Source: Pseudomonadota bacterium (GTDB taxonomy: Bacteria > Pseudomonadota > Alphaproteobacteria > Rhizobiales > Devosiaceae). Taken from it: a DNA stretch of 49,602 nt. Where the stretch lies: the NCBI GenBank assembly GCA_023431205.1, contig JAEYXQ010000059.1, positions 1-49,602 of the forward strand, in the 5' to 3' direction. Below, in pieces: positions 42,178 through 49,602 of this stretch. The notes below the pieces were generated by a model that had not been told where the DNA came from, ran no database searches, and saw nothing but the letters and a program-made list of their open reading frames with translations. A program made the translations under genes and the position numbers. Numbering within the stretch: position 1 is the stretch's first letter; each line of letters opens with the position of its first letter.

Positions 42178-42956
42178 CACCCCGGGTCCTTGGGAATCAG
42201 GCGTTCGGCACGCCCTTCAAGAAAGGCCCGCAGACGCTCCCGCGCTTCCGGCGTCGCCGTCGTGATCGAGGACATCAGCGACTCGACGAACAATCCGTCG
42301 TCCTGACCCATGTCCTGGATGCGCGGCAGCGCATTGATCACGGCAAAATTGCTCAGCGGAGCGTTGCCCGCAGCCCGCCGTGCCAGCTCCCTGGCCTTGT
42401 CCAGCGCTTCGCCGGCCCCCACCAGGTACTGGCAGAGCCCGATACGGTGCCCCTCCTCCGCCGTGAGCACGCGCCCGGTCAGCATCATGTCGGTCATGTT
42501 GGCATGATTGACGAGGCGCGCGATCCTGACCGATCCGCCGCCGCCCACGAAGATGCCCCGCTGCCCCTCGGGCAGGGCGAACCTGGTGGTAGCGTCTGCC
42601 ACGCGCACATGCGTGGCCGCTGCGATCTCGAGACCGCCTCCGACCACCGCCCCATGAAGAGCCGAAACGAAGGGAATGGCGCCGCGCTGGATCAGATCGA
42701 ACACCTGGTGCCAGCGACGCGAGTTCCTGATCGCACCGATCAGGTCGCGCTCGGAATGCTCTGCAAGATCAAGGCCGGCACAGAAATGCTTGCCGTGTCC
42801 ATGGAGCACGGCCGCCCTGGCTTCGCCGGAAGCGCGATCCACGGCGCTGGCCAGCTCCTCGATCACGGCATCCGAGATCGCATTGCGCTTTTCCGGGCGG
42901 TTGAAGCCGATAAGGGCGACATCCCCGTCGAGGTCATAGGTGATCAGTGCCGCCAT
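42177..42956 (-). CDS. Enoyl-CoA hydratase/isomerase family protein
   Basis: This 259-residue crotonase has HGHGKHFCAGLDLAEH as the first oxyanion-hole motif and ALHGAVVGGGLEIAAATHVRVAD with one acid, and FALPEGQRGIFVGG with the second glutamate, so the hydratase pair seems intact. It would hydrate a feruloyl- or coumaroyl-CoA made by the ligase. A hydratase/aldolase giving vanillin is possible too, but no vanillin dehydrogenase gene is in the window and an HSD10-like dehydrogenase is. It is the first gene of the hydratase-marR-amidohydrolase operon and divergent from the ligase gene. Confidence 0.85.
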   Translation of the reverse strand: MAALITYDLDGDVALIGFNRPEKRNAISDAVIEELASAVDRASGEARAAVLHGHGKHFCAGLDLAEHSERDLIGAIRNSRRWHQVFDLIQRGAIPFVSALHGAVVGGGLEIAAATHVRVADATTRFALPEGQRGIFVGGGGSVRIARLVNHANMTDMMLTGRVLTAEEGHRIGLCQYLVGAGEALDKARELARRAAGNAPLSNFAVINALPRIQDMGQDDGLFVESLMSSITTATPEARERLRAFLEGRAERLIPKDPG

Positions 42957-42976
42957 CCGTCTTTCCCGCTAATTTA

Positions 42977-42990
42977 GTTTACTAGTGGAC
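42977..42990. promoter_or_regulatory. Near-palindrome GTTTACTAGTGGAC
   Basis: A 14-base imperfect palindrome centred on ACTAGT lies in the 90-base divergent promoter between the hydratase and ligase genes. It is a candidate operator for the MarR protein at 41707. TTAGTTTAC also resembles the left half of the other MarR sites. Confidence 0.42.
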
Positions 42991-43046
42991 AATTCCGGTG
43001 TTGAATGTCAAGCACCGGACGCGAACCGGAACTCAGGGAGGGGTTA

Positions 43047-44909
43047 GTGACGGCGCTGAAACAGCAATCCGCAGAGGTGGCGTCCGCGGCGCTGCGCCAG
43101 GCGCGCTATTGGGAGCCGCAGATCGAGGTGGACCGCCGTTCCGACGGCACCATCTATGTCCGCCAGCTGGGCGAGTTGCCCACGCCGCCGCAGCGAATCG
43201 CCGATCGACTGCAGCACTGGGCCGACACCACGCCCGACCACACCTTCGTTGCCGATCGCGGACCCGACGGCGAGTGGCGCCGCCTCTCCTACAGCCAGAT
43301 GCTGGACCGCGCTCGCCGCATCGGCCAGAAGCTCCTCGACCTCGAGCTTTCGACCGAGCGCCCTGTCCTCATCCTTTCGGGCAACGACATCGAGCATGCC
43401 CAGCTGGCGCTGGCCTGTATTTTGGTCGGCGTCCCCTACTCTGCCCTTTCCGAGGCTTATTCGCTGGTCTCGTCCGATTTCAGCAAGCTTAAGGACATCA
43501 AGGGCCTGCTGAACCCCGGACTGGTCTTTGCCGCCGACGGAGAAACCTTCGCCCGGGCGCTCGACACGGTCTTCGACGACGTCACGGTGATGGTGGCCCG
43601 CCGGCCCAACCGGCCGGATGCGCTGCTGTTCAGCGACGTGCTCGCCACCGAAGCCACCGCGGCAGTGGATGCTGCAGCCGCGGCCGTGCGCCCTGACACC
43701 ATTGCCAAGTGGCTCTTCACCTCCGGCTCGACCGGCTCGCCCAAGGCCGTGATCAACACCAACGGCATGATCGCGGCCAACCAGATGATGGTGCGCGACT
43801 GCTACGCCTTCGTCGAGGACGAACCGCCGGTGATCCTGGACTGGACGCCCTGGAACCACACCGCCGGCGGCAACAAGGTGTTCTTCCTGGTGCTGTTCAA
43901 CGGCGGCACCCTCTATATCGACGACGGCCGCCCGACCTCCTCCGGGATCGACAAGACGCTGCGGAACCTGGCCGAGATCGCCCCCACTTGGTTCTTCAAC
44001 GTGCCCCGCGGCTACGAAGAAATGGTCCACGCCTTTGACCGCGACCACACGCTGCGCAACACCTTCTTCTCGCGCGTGAAGATGCTGATGTACGCAGGTG
44101 CCGGCCTGGGGCAGCACACCTGGGAGGCCCTGCAGCGCCAGTCGGTGGAAGCCACCGGCGAACGCGTGCTGATCGCATCAGGCCTCGGCGCCACCGAAAC
44201 GGCGCCCTTCTCGCTGATGTGCACGATCGAGGCCGAGCGGGCCGGCAATGTCGGCATCCCGGCCAAGGGGATTACGCTGAAGCTGGTACCGGTCGGCGAC
44301 AAGCTCGAGGCCCGGCTCAAGGGCCCCAACATCACCCCCGGATACTGGAAGCAGCCGGAACTGACGGCCAAGGCCTTCGACGAGGAAGGCTTCTACAATC
44401 TGGGCGACGCCTTGCGCTTTGCCGACCCAGACGACGTCTACCGGGGATTCTATTTCGACGGCCGTACGGCCGAGAACTTCAAGCTGCGCACCGGCACCTG
44501 GGTGAATGTGGGGCGCCTGCGCACCGGCTTCATCGATCACTTCGATGGCCTGGTGAAGGACGTTGCCATCACCGGGTTCGACGAGGAGTTCCTGGGGGGC
44601 CTGGTGTTCCCCGACCTCCGCGCCGCTCGCGAACTCGCGGGTGACGACCGGCTTGAAGGCGAAGCGCTGATGGGCCATCCCGCCGTGCGCGCTGCCTTTG
44701 CGGACAAGCTCCGTGATCTGGCAAGCACCAGCACCGGTTCTTCGACGCTGATCCGGCGCATCATCCTCATAGCAAGGGCGCCGGATATCGACCGCGGTGA
44801 AGTCACCGACAAGGGCTCGATCAACCAGCGCCAGGTGCTCTCCAACCGTGCCGGCGATGTTGCCGAGATCTACGGGGGCAGCCACCGCGTCATCTCGATC
44901 GAGGAGTAG
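43047..44909 (+). CDS. Feruloyl-CoA synthase-like acid-CoA ligase
   Basis: This 620-residue ANL-superfamily ligase activates an aromatic acrylic acid with ATP and CoA. KWLFTSGSTGSPKAVINTN is the phosphate-binding loop, SGLGATETAPF the A5 motif and TDKGSINQRQ near the C-terminus holds the catalytic lysine. ARYWEPQIEVDRRSDGT at the start and the LPTPPQRIADRLQHWA stretch are typical of the feruloyl-CoA synthase family. I choose GTG with AGGGAGGGG upstream over the ATG 14 codons earlier, which lacks a ribosome binding site. It is followed by the dehydrogenase gene after seven bases. Confidence 0.85.
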   Translation: MTALKQQSAEVASAALRQARYWEPQIEVDRRSDGTIYVRQLGELPTPPQRIADRLQHWADTTPDHTFVADRGPDGEWRRLSYSQMLDRARRIGQKLLDLELSTERPVLILSGNDIEHAQLALACILVGVPYSALSEAYSLVSSDFSKLKDIKGLLNPGLVFAADGETFARALDTVFDDVTVMVARRPNRPDALLFSDVLATEATAAVDAAAAAVRPDTIAKWLFTSGSTGSPKAVINTNGMIAANQMMVRDCYAFVEDEPPVILDWTPWNHTAGGNKVFFLVLFNGGTLYIDDGRPTSSGIDKTLRNLAEIAPTWFFNVPRGYEEMVHAFDRDHTLRNTFFSRVKMLMYAGAGLGQHTWEALQRQSVEATGERVLIASGLGATETAPFSLMCTIEAERAGNVGIPAKGITLKLVPVGDKLEARLKGPNITPGYWKQPELTAKAFDEEGFYNLGDALRFADPDDVYRGFYFDGRTAENFKLRTGTWVNVGRLRTGFIDHFDGLVKDVAITGFDEEFLGGLVFPDLRAARELAGDDRLEGEALMGHPAVRAAFADKLRDLASTSTGSSTLIRRIILIARAPDIDRGEVTDKGSINQRQVLSNRAGDVAEIYGGSHRVISIEE

Positions 44910-44916
44910 GAGCCAA

Positions 44917-45657
44917 GTGCAGATCAACGGACAAACAGCGATCGTGACCGGCGGCGCTTCGGGTCTCGGTGCCGCCGTCACCGCCAGGCTCCTGGCGGAG
45001 GGCGCGCGAGTGGCCGTGTTCGACCTGCATCCGGCGGACAATGGCACGCTGAACCTGAGCTGTGACGTTGCCTCCGATGCCGGCGTCCGTGCCGCCCTGG
45101 AGCAGGTCCAGGGCGAACTCGGCACCCCGCGCATCCTGGTCAACTGCGCCGGCATCGGTCCGGCCAAGCGGGTCGTCGGCCGCGACGGACCGATGGATCT
45201 CGAACTGTTCGAGCGCGTGCTTCGGGTGAATCTGGTCGGGACCTTCAACATGATCCGCCTGGTGGGTCACGCCATGTCCGTCTCCGAGCCGCAGCCTGAC
45301 GGCGGCCGAGGCGTCATCGTTTCGACCGCCTCTGTTGCGGCCTTCGAAGGACAGGTGGGTCAGGCCGCCTATTCGGCCTCCAAGGGTGGCATCACCTCGA
45401 TGACCTTGCCGATCGCGCGTGAGTTTGCACGGTTCGGCATCCGGGTGCTGACCATCGCACCCGGCATCTTCGAAACGCCCCTCCTCGCCGGGTTGCCGGA
45501 AGAGGCCCAGCGCTCCATCGCTGCGTCCATTCCCTATCCTGCCCGGCTCGGGCGGCCCGACGAATTCGCGCACATGGTCGCGGCTTGCATCGGCAACGAC
45601 TACCTCAACGGCGAGGTGATCCGCCTCGACGGTGGGACACGGCTGGCGCCCACCTGA
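44917..45657 (+). CDS. SDR 3-hydroxyacyl-CoA dehydrogenase, HSD10-like
   Basis: This 246-residue short-chain dehydrogenase has TGGASGLGAAV as the NAD-binding motif, NCAG as the second cofactor motif and a Ser-Tyr-Lys triad in STASVAAF / YSASKGG. TIAPGIFETPLLAGLPEEAQ is characteristic of the type 2 3-hydroxyacyl-CoA dehydrogenases. It would oxidise the beta-hydroxyl made by the hydratase. The GTG start has TAGGAG upstream. Together with the ligase gene it forms a two-gene operon. Confidence 0.85.
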   Translation: MQINGQTAIVTGGASGLGAAVTARLLAEGARVAVFDLHPADNGTLNLSCDVASDAGVRAALEQVQGELGTPRILVNCAGIGPAKRVVGRDGPMDLELFERVLRVNLVGTFNMIRLVGHAMSVSEPQPDGGRGVIVSTASVAAFEGQVGQAAYSASKGGITSMTLPIAREFARFGIRVLTIAPGIFETPLLAGLPEEAQRSIAASIPYPARLGRPDEFAHMVAACIGNDYLNGEVIRLDGGTRLAPT

Positions 45658-45692
45658 GATCACGCACCCAACGCAGCCGAGTGGATGCTGCC

Positions 45693-45977
45693 CTACGCGT
45701 CGAGCTGAGAATGCCGGGCAGCGGCGATGCGCGAGCGGCGGTCCAACAGGCCAGCGCGTTCTGCCGCCGCAACCACATAGGCTCGCGCCGACTCCGCCGA
45801 CGCCAGATTGTCCAGCGCACTCTGGCAGATCGCATAGGCGCGGCGGAATTCCCTTGTCCTGTCGCCTCGCCAGAACCGCTCCATATACGACAGAGCATCC
45901 GAGGCGTTGTTGGCGCGGAAGTTGCCGCCACGCCCATGCTGCAGGAATATCGGTTTGTCGAAGTTCTTTCGGCCCAT
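45693..45977 (-). CDS. DUF982 domain small protein
   Basis: This 94-residue protein has a central segment, ASDALSYMERFWRGD to LLDRRS, that fits the DUF982 domain common in rhizobia and relatives: a conserved W after an aromatic, then AYAICQSALDN and SARAYVVAAAERAGLL. GAGAGGT precedes the ATG. Function unknown. It is convergent with the dehydrogenase gene at 44917. Confidence 0.65.
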   Translation of the reverse strand: MGRKNFDKPIFLQHGRGGNFRANNASDALSYMERFWRGDRTREFRRAYAICQSALDNLASAESARAYVVAAAERAGLLDRRSRIAAARHSQLDA

Positions 45978-46115
45978 GCCTACCTCTCTGTTCTTTTTGT
46001 TTCGTGACTAAAGAACATAGATTGGCCTGAAAAGAATAAGTTCAACGGACCTGCGACAACATGACGATCGAGAAGAATTCCCAAATACTGTCTCGATAGT
46101 TTCTCCGGCAGCGAT

Positions 46116-46153
46116 TTGACAATTCTCGCAAGATGGTCATGATATGGTCATGA
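46116..46153 (+). promoter_or_regulatory. Promoter with tandem ATGGTCATGA repeats
   Basis: TTGACA at 46116-46121 is a perfect -35, followed after 16 bases by CATGAT as a weak -10. The direct repeat ATGGTCATGA occurs at 46133-46142 and 46144-46153, one helical turn apart, each with the palindrome TCATGA. Operator overlap with the -10 suggests repression. The 361-base gap from 45978 to 46338 holds this element and two leader hairpins, and no gene that I can see. Confidence 0.5.
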
Positions 46154-46212
46154 CGCAGCAAATTTTCCTTTTGCATCACCTGAAGACCGCTCGCCTCACC
46201 TCAGGCTGATTG

Positions 46213-46256
46213 CCTGGTGCTGCCACCTGCCCCCCACGGGCAAGAGCGGCACCAGG
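46213..46256 (+). other. Nested leader hairpin
   Basis: CCTGGTGC pairs with GCACCAGG, and inside it TGCCC pairs with GGGCA. It lies about 60 bases downstream of the promoter and upstream of the small-protein operon, so it would fold in the untranslated leader. Confidence 0.4.
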
Positions 46257-46293
46257 ATGTTCCGGCTCACCCTTTCTTTCCTGGTTCACCCAA

Positions 46294-46312
46294 CCCCATG
46301 CATCGCATGGGG
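46294..46312 (+). other. Second leader hairpin
   Basis: Perfect 8-base stem CCCCATGC / GCATGGGG with loop ATC lies 26 bases before the ATG at 46339. No T-tract follows, so it is not a simple terminator. Confidence 0.4.
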
Positions 46313-46338
46313 CTGGCTGCATTCGTCTGAGGCTTGCG

Positions 46339-46548
46339 ATGACATTCCAGTATTCCGTCACTCTCCCCGTCAGCGGCCCCAACAAGGTGCGACGGTTCCG
46401 CGAATGGGCAGAAACCCACTTGCCTACCCTGAGCTACAGCCTGCCGGCGGAGACCGTGCTCAAGTCCGAGACCATGACGATACGGCTGATGTCTCCGGAG
46501 GACCGGCGGCATCTGCTCGAGGCCATCGCCGCCTCCTCGCGGATATAG
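46339..46548 (+). CDS. Hypothetical 69-residue protein
   Basis: It begins MTFQYSVTLPVSGPNKVRRF and ends with a helix LLEAIAASSRI. I do not recognise a family. The ATG has GAGG about seven bases upstream; a longer open frame to 46210 has no ribosome binding site and runs through the leader hairpins. It is followed after nine bases by another small frame and then by the Rnk-like gene, so the three probably form an operon. Confidence 0.5.
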   Translation: MTFQYSVTLPVSGPNKVRRFREWAETHLPTLSYSLPAETVLKSETMTIRLMSPEDRRHLLEAIAASSRI

Positions 46549-46557
46549 GAGAACACC

Positions 46558-46743
46558 ATGCAATCGCTGAGGTTTTGCCGCTCTTGCGCGGGGCCCGGCC
46601 CCCGCTCGGCGCACCGCTGCCCCTGGTGTCTGCGCGACTACCGTCGAAACACTGCCCGAACCAGCAGGATGCGAATAGCGCTTCGCCAGAGGGGCGGCAC
46701 GCCTTCGGCGCGCATGTCGGAACGGGAAGGATCAAGACAATGA
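46558..46743 (+). CDS. Hypothetical 61-residue protein with two CxxC pairs
   Basis: A small, very basic protein with FCRSC and RCPWC about ten residues apart, which could bind zinc. GGAGA lies just before the ATG, and the stop overlaps the start of the Rnk-like gene (ATGA). These two features argue for translation. The C-terminal half is low in pattern and rich in Arg and Ser, so the frame may also be chance in GC-rich DNA. Confidence 0.42.
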   Translation: MQSLRFCRSCAGPGPRSAHRCPWCLRDYRRNTARTSRMRIALRQRGGTPSARMSEREGSRQ

Positions 46744-47156
46744 CGATCACTGCCACCGCCGAGCACCGATCCCCCGCCATTCTCGTGGGAGAAAAGGAGC
46801 ACCGACGCCTGACCATCGCCGCGTTGACCGACGTCACCAGCCACGCCGAGGAAGTCGACTTCCTCCTCTATGAACTCGATCGGGCACAGGTCGTCGACGA
46901 CCGGACGCTGCCGTCCGACATCGTGCGGCTCAACAGCATCGTGCGCTTTCGCGGCGAAAGCGGGGAGGAACGCACCGTCAAACTCGTGCTCCCCGACGAC
47001 ACCTTCCTGGACGAACGGTTTCGCCTCTCCGTGACGTCACGGCACGGCGCCGCCCTGCTCGGCCTGCTCCCCAGCCAGGCCTTGTCCTGGCTTGAGCCCG
47101 ACGGATCCAAGGGGCGGGTGGAGGTGATCAGCGTCGCCAACGCGCTCGCGCGATAG
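46740..47156 (+). CDS. Rnk-like nucleoside diphosphate kinase regulator
   Basis: This 138-residue protein has an N-terminal short helical part (HRRLTIAALTDVTSHAEEV) and a C-terminal GreA/GreB-type FKBP-like domain (about 60-138: DIVRLNSIVRF, KLVLPDDTFLDERFRLSV and SRHGAALLGLLPSQ). That order matches Rnk, which binds RNA polymerase and affects nucleotide pools. GGAAGGA precedes the ATG. The open frame extends upstream to 46257 but only over the small frames. It is unrelated to the aromatic genes. Confidence 0.8.
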   Translation: MTITATAEHRSPAILVGEKEHRRLTIAALTDVTSHAEEVDFLLYELDRAQVVDDRTLPSDIVRLNSIVRFRGESGEERTVKLVLPDDTFLDERFRLSVTSRHGAALLGLLPSQALSWLEPDGSKGRVEVISVANALAR

Positions 47157-47172
47157 CGGTTCGGCATCTGAC

Positions 47173-47191
47173 GGCCGAGGCTAGATCGGCC
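47173..47191. terminator. Weak hairpin after the Rnk-like gene
   Basis: Stem GGCCGA / TCGGCC with a 7-base loop overlaps the stop of the convergent gene at 47181. There is no T-tract. Confidence 0.3.
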
Positions 47192-47816
47192 CGTCGCGCT
47201 CGAACTCTTCCCAACCCAGCAGCTGCGGGCGCGGACTACCGTCCGCAGCGGCCGGTGAAACCGCCGCGCCTGTCTTTTTCTGCTGTCGCGTCAGCTTGGC
47301 CTTCCATACGGCCCGGCGCCTGTTCTCGGCAGCCGTGACCGCATCTTCCTCCCGCCAGGCGTCGACGAGGTCGCGGTCAAGGATGTCCTCCACACGACGG
47401 GGATCAAACACGTGGAAGGTGATCTTTCTAGCTCGCCCGCGCAGCTTGACGGTGCGCGTTCCGGCGCTCGGCAGGCGGCCATCCTTGAGCCAGCGGTGCC
47501 GTTCCGTGGTCGAGATGGTCAGGATATCCTCGATCTCGCGCGGGATGACCGGCATGCTCTCGATCCCGCACAGGACCTCGGAAACGGTTGCCGCCGTAGC
47601 GTTGAACTGAGCTTCCGAGGCTTCGGGCATCCGCAAGGTGATTACCCCTGCGACCAGCTCCAGGGATTTCCTCACCGCCGAAGGCACGCGGGCCCGGAGC
47701 TCCAGCAGAATACCCCTGGCACGAACCGAGGAGCCGAGCGTCGCCCCGGCTGGCAGCGCCCACTCCTGAACGAGGTCGGTGGGGCTGACAGCTATCTGTT
47801 TTGGCTTGCGTGGCAC
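47181..47816 (-). CDS. Hypothetical protein with possible helix-turn-helix
   Basis: This 211-residue protein has a GTG start with AAGG upstream. The middle reads IEDILTISTTERHRWLKDGRLPS, which looks like an excisionase/MerR-type helix-turn-helix that ends in a turn, followed by basic residues (TRTVKLRGRARK). The C-terminus is Lys/Arg-rich with a KLTRQQKKT segment. I cannot place it in a named family. It is convergent with the Rnk-like gene and upstream of the sugar permeases on the same strand in sequence order, but is not tightly linked to either. Confidence 0.55.
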   Translation of the reverse strand: MPRKPKQIAVSPTDLVQEWALPAGATLGSSVRARGILLELRARVPSAVRKSLELVAGVITLRMPEASEAQFNATAATVSEVLCGIESMPVIPREIEDILTISTTERHRWLKDGRLPSAGTRTVKLRGRARKITFHVFDPRRVEDILDRDLVDAWREEDAVTAAENRRRAVWKAKLTRQQKKTGAAVSPAAADGSPRPQLLGWEEFERDGPI

Positions 47817-47869
47817 CGGCCTTAGATGGGTTCTCGCCGGTGAAGTTCAATGCCTGCAGACTGCTGCGG

Positions 47870-48715
47870 TCAGCCCTTCACCGCCCCTCCGGTGAGCCCC
47901 GAGATCACATATCGCTGCGCCAACAGGAAGAAGGCCACCGCGGGCATGATCGACAGGGTCAGGAAAGCGAGGATGCGCGGCCAGTCGGAGCCGTATTGCC
48001 CCTGGAACTGCATGATACCCAGGGGCCAGGTGTACTTGGCTTCCGTGTTCAGCACGATCAGCGGCAACAGGAAGCTGTTCCAGCTGCCGACGAAATTGAA
48101 CACGCCGACCGTCGCGATGATCGGCAGGCAAAGCGGCAGCGTCACATACCAGTAGATGCGGATATAGCCGCAATTGTCCATCCGGGCGGCATCGATCAGT
48201 TCCTTGGGCAACTCCTTGAAGAAATTGTGGAACAGCAGCACCGAGAAGGAAACACTGAACGCCACCTGCACGATGATGATGCCCCAGTGGCTGTCGAGCA
48301 TGCCGAGGTCACGCATCTTGATAAAGAGCGGCAGGATGCCGGTGGCAGCTGGAAACAGCAGTCCGAGCATCAGGTAGCCCAGCAGGAACCGGCTGCCGAA
48401 GAACTTGATATGCGCCAGCGCAAAGGCGGTCATCGAGGCCACAAGGGTGGACAGCACCACCGTGCCCCCGGCAATCAGCAGCGAGTTGCCGAGGGAAGAG
48501 AAATAGCGGGGGCCACCGAGGATTTCGACGAATCGCACCGGGTCCCAGCTGGCCGGCAGGCCGAATGGATTGACCCGGAGTTCCCCGATTTCCTTGAACC
48601 CGCCCAAAGCGGTTGTGTAGAACGGCACGATCACGAAGGCGGCGACCACCAACAGGGTCAGCCACTGGATGGTCGAGATCGCCGGGCGCCGGCGCTTTCT
48701 GGCCATGGTCGACAT
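47870..48715 (-). CDS. Sugar-type ABC permease, MalG family
   Basis: This 281-residue permease has six hydrophobic segments; the EAA loop is ELPKELIDAARMDNCGYIRI, and the C-terminal RYVISGLTGGAVKG is the MalG/CUT1 ending. The start overlaps the stop of the partner permease (TGATG). It belongs to a carbohydrate importer whose other genes lie to the right of the window. The 54 bases after it hold no gene. Confidence 0.9.
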   Translation of the reverse strand: MSTMARKRRRPAISTIQWLTLLVVAAFVIVPFYTTALGGFKEIGELRVNPFGLPASWDPVRFVEILGGPRYFSSLGNSLLIAGGTVVLSTLVASMTAFALAHIKFFGSRFLLGYLMLGLLFPAATGILPLFIKMRDLGMLDSHWGIIIVQVAFSVSFSVLLFHNFFKELPKELIDAARMDNCGYIRIYWYVTLPLCLPIIATVGVFNFVGSWNSFLLPLIVLNTEAKYTWPLGIMQFQGQYGSDWPRILAFLTLSIMPAVAFFLLAQRYVISGLTGGAVKG

Positions 48716-49602
48716 CAGTTTTGCTCCGCCTTGAAGAGGACGCGCCGGTAGGCCAGCGCGACGACCACGCAGGCGATGAACAGCAGCACGCTCACCGCGC
48801 CACCGAAGCCGAGATTCATGCGCAGGATGCCGAACTGGTAGAGGAAGGTCACGATGGTGTGGCTGGAGTGCGAGGGTCCGCCATTGCTGAGCGGGATGAT
48901 CAGGTCGAACAACTGCAGCGCACCGGTGATGGCAAAGAACACCGAGATCACGATCGCCGAGCGGATCATCGGGATCTGGATATGGCGCACGATCTGCCAG
49001 CGCTTGACGCCGTCCAGGCGCGCCGCCTCGATCACCTCGCTGGGGATGGATTGCAGCCCGGCGATATAAATCATCATGTGAAAGCCGAAATACTTCCAGG
49101 TGATCACCAGCATGATCGCCGGCATCACCCAGAACCGGTCCCCGAGCACGAACGGCATGTCCACGCCGATGGCACTGCCAACCGCGGGCAACAGTCCGTA
49201 ATTGCCGTCATAGACGAACTTCCAGATCAGCCCGGCGGCCACTTCGGCCAGCATATAGGGCAGGAAGAACAGCACCCGGATCAGGTTGATGTGGGCGCCC
49301 CGCCCCGCCAACGCGATCGCGCACCACATGGCCAGCGGCAACTGGATCAGCAGCGACACGGCCACCACGATCAGGCTGTTGCGTACGGCCGTGCCGAAAT
49401 TGCGATGGGTGAGCACGTCGTCGTAGTTCTTGAAGCCGACGAAGTCGGTGATCGGCCCATAGCCGTTCCACTTGAAGAAAGAGAACGTGGCCGCGTCAAT
49501 CATCGGCAGGACGACGAAAACGGTGAACAGGATGATGGACGGCGGCAGGAACAGCAGCAGCGGCACGAGGCTCTTGCGCTCGACATAGCGTCGGCGGCGC
49601 AC
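48715..49602 (-). CDS. Sugar-type ABC permease, MalF family, at window edge
   Basis: About 295 residues, six hydrophobic segments and the EAA loop IPSEVIEAARLDGVKRWQIV with the typical MalF length. The first codon in view is a GTG at the very edge, so the true start may be this codon or lie just outside. It forms a CUT1-type transporter with the MalG-like permease. Binding protein and ATPase are not in view. Confidence 0.88.
   Translation of the reverse strand: MRRRRYVERKSLVPLLLFLPPSIILFTVFVVLPMIDAATFSFFKWNGYGPITDFVGFKNYDDVLTHRNFGTAVRNSLIVVAVSLLIQLPLAMWCAIALAGRGAHINLIRVLFFLPYMLAEVAAGLIWKFVYDGNYGLLPAVGSAIGVDMPFVLGDRFWVMPAIMLVITWKYFGFHMMIYIAGLQSIPSEVIEAARLDGVKRWQIVRHIQIPMIRSAIVISVFFAITGALQLFDLIIPLSNGGPSHSSHTIVTFLYQFGILRMNLGFGGAVSVLLFIACVVVALAYRRVLFKAEQN

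Noticed and set aside
46257..46739. Extension of the Rnk-like protein by about 160 residues
   Set aside because: The extension is out of frame with two small genes, has no family pattern, and the ATG at 46740 has a good ribosome binding site and gives the normal Rnk length.
1..49602. Horizontally acquired island, mobile element or CRISPR
   Set aside because: No transposase, integrase, tRNA end, direct flanking repeats or spacer array was seen, and base composition looks even by eye. Clustering of catabolic genes alone does not show transfer.

Overview
The window is a GC-rich, densely packed stretch of an alphaproteobacterial chromosome. The pca, pob and van gene types, the PcaQ regulator, a DUF982 protein and the rhizobial-style PcaQ box point to Hyphomicrobiales, perhaps a Devosia relative; the genus is a guess. 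About two thirds of it is an island for catabolism of lignin-type aromatic acids. I saw no rRNA, tRNA, CRISPR array, transposase or integrase.

Layout. 1-930: a truncated DUF1801 gene and a PAS-LuxR regulator. 1010-3548: scoAB plus a thiolase for acetoacetate-type acids. 3562-9741 (minus): an eight-gene operon, pcaDCHGBIJF, taking protocatechuate to succinyl-CoA and acetyl-CoA, divergent from pcaQ. 10821-15495: pobR/pobA (4-hydroxybenzoate to protocatechuate), vanAB (vanillate to protocatechuate) and a MarR regulator. 15742-16764: a lone TRAP binding protein. 16855-24349 (minus): an operon of three class III CoA-transferases, a full TRAP transporter and an MFS carrier. 24420-30710: a cryptic CoA module with two 2-hydroxyacyl-CoA-dehydratase-like subunits, a MarR regulator, another class III CoA-transferase, a P450 and a GntR regulator. 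30884-38762: an operon of a five-gene peptide-type ABC importer, a CapA-like protein and an MmgE/PrpD-like protein. 38796-40663 (minus): a TRAP dctQM pair without its binding protein. 40845-45657: a hydroxycinnamate module (amidohydrolase, MarR, enoyl-CoA hydratase, feruloyl-CoA-synthase-like ligase, HSD10-like dehydrogenase). 45693-47816: small proteins, an Rnk-like gene and a hypothetical gene. 47870-49602: two sugar-type ABC permeases.

How it fits together. Ferulate and coumarate could be activated, hydrated, oxidised and cleaved to vanillate and 4-hydroxybenzoate, which VanAB and PobA convert to protocatechuate for the pca operon. The intergenic regions hold repeated operator-like words that tie distant units together: ATAACC-N4-GCTTAT (PcaQ type) before pcaD and before dctQM; TGTTAT-N5-ATAACA before vanA, between marR and the lone dctP, and before the ABC operon; AGTTCA-N5-TGAACT before all three units of the cryptic CoA module; and TTGTCGACAA (GntR/FadR type) before the CoA-transferase operon, the P450 and, with one mismatch, the ABC operon.

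The least explained part is the cryptic CoA module: a dehydratase/benzoyl-CoA-reductase-like pair with few cysteines and no activating ATPase nearby, a CoA-transferase pair in which one subunit lacks the catalytic aspartate, and their own MarR-type operator set, next to oxygen-dependent aromatic pathways. All functions here are read from sequence features and family knowledge; no search was run.
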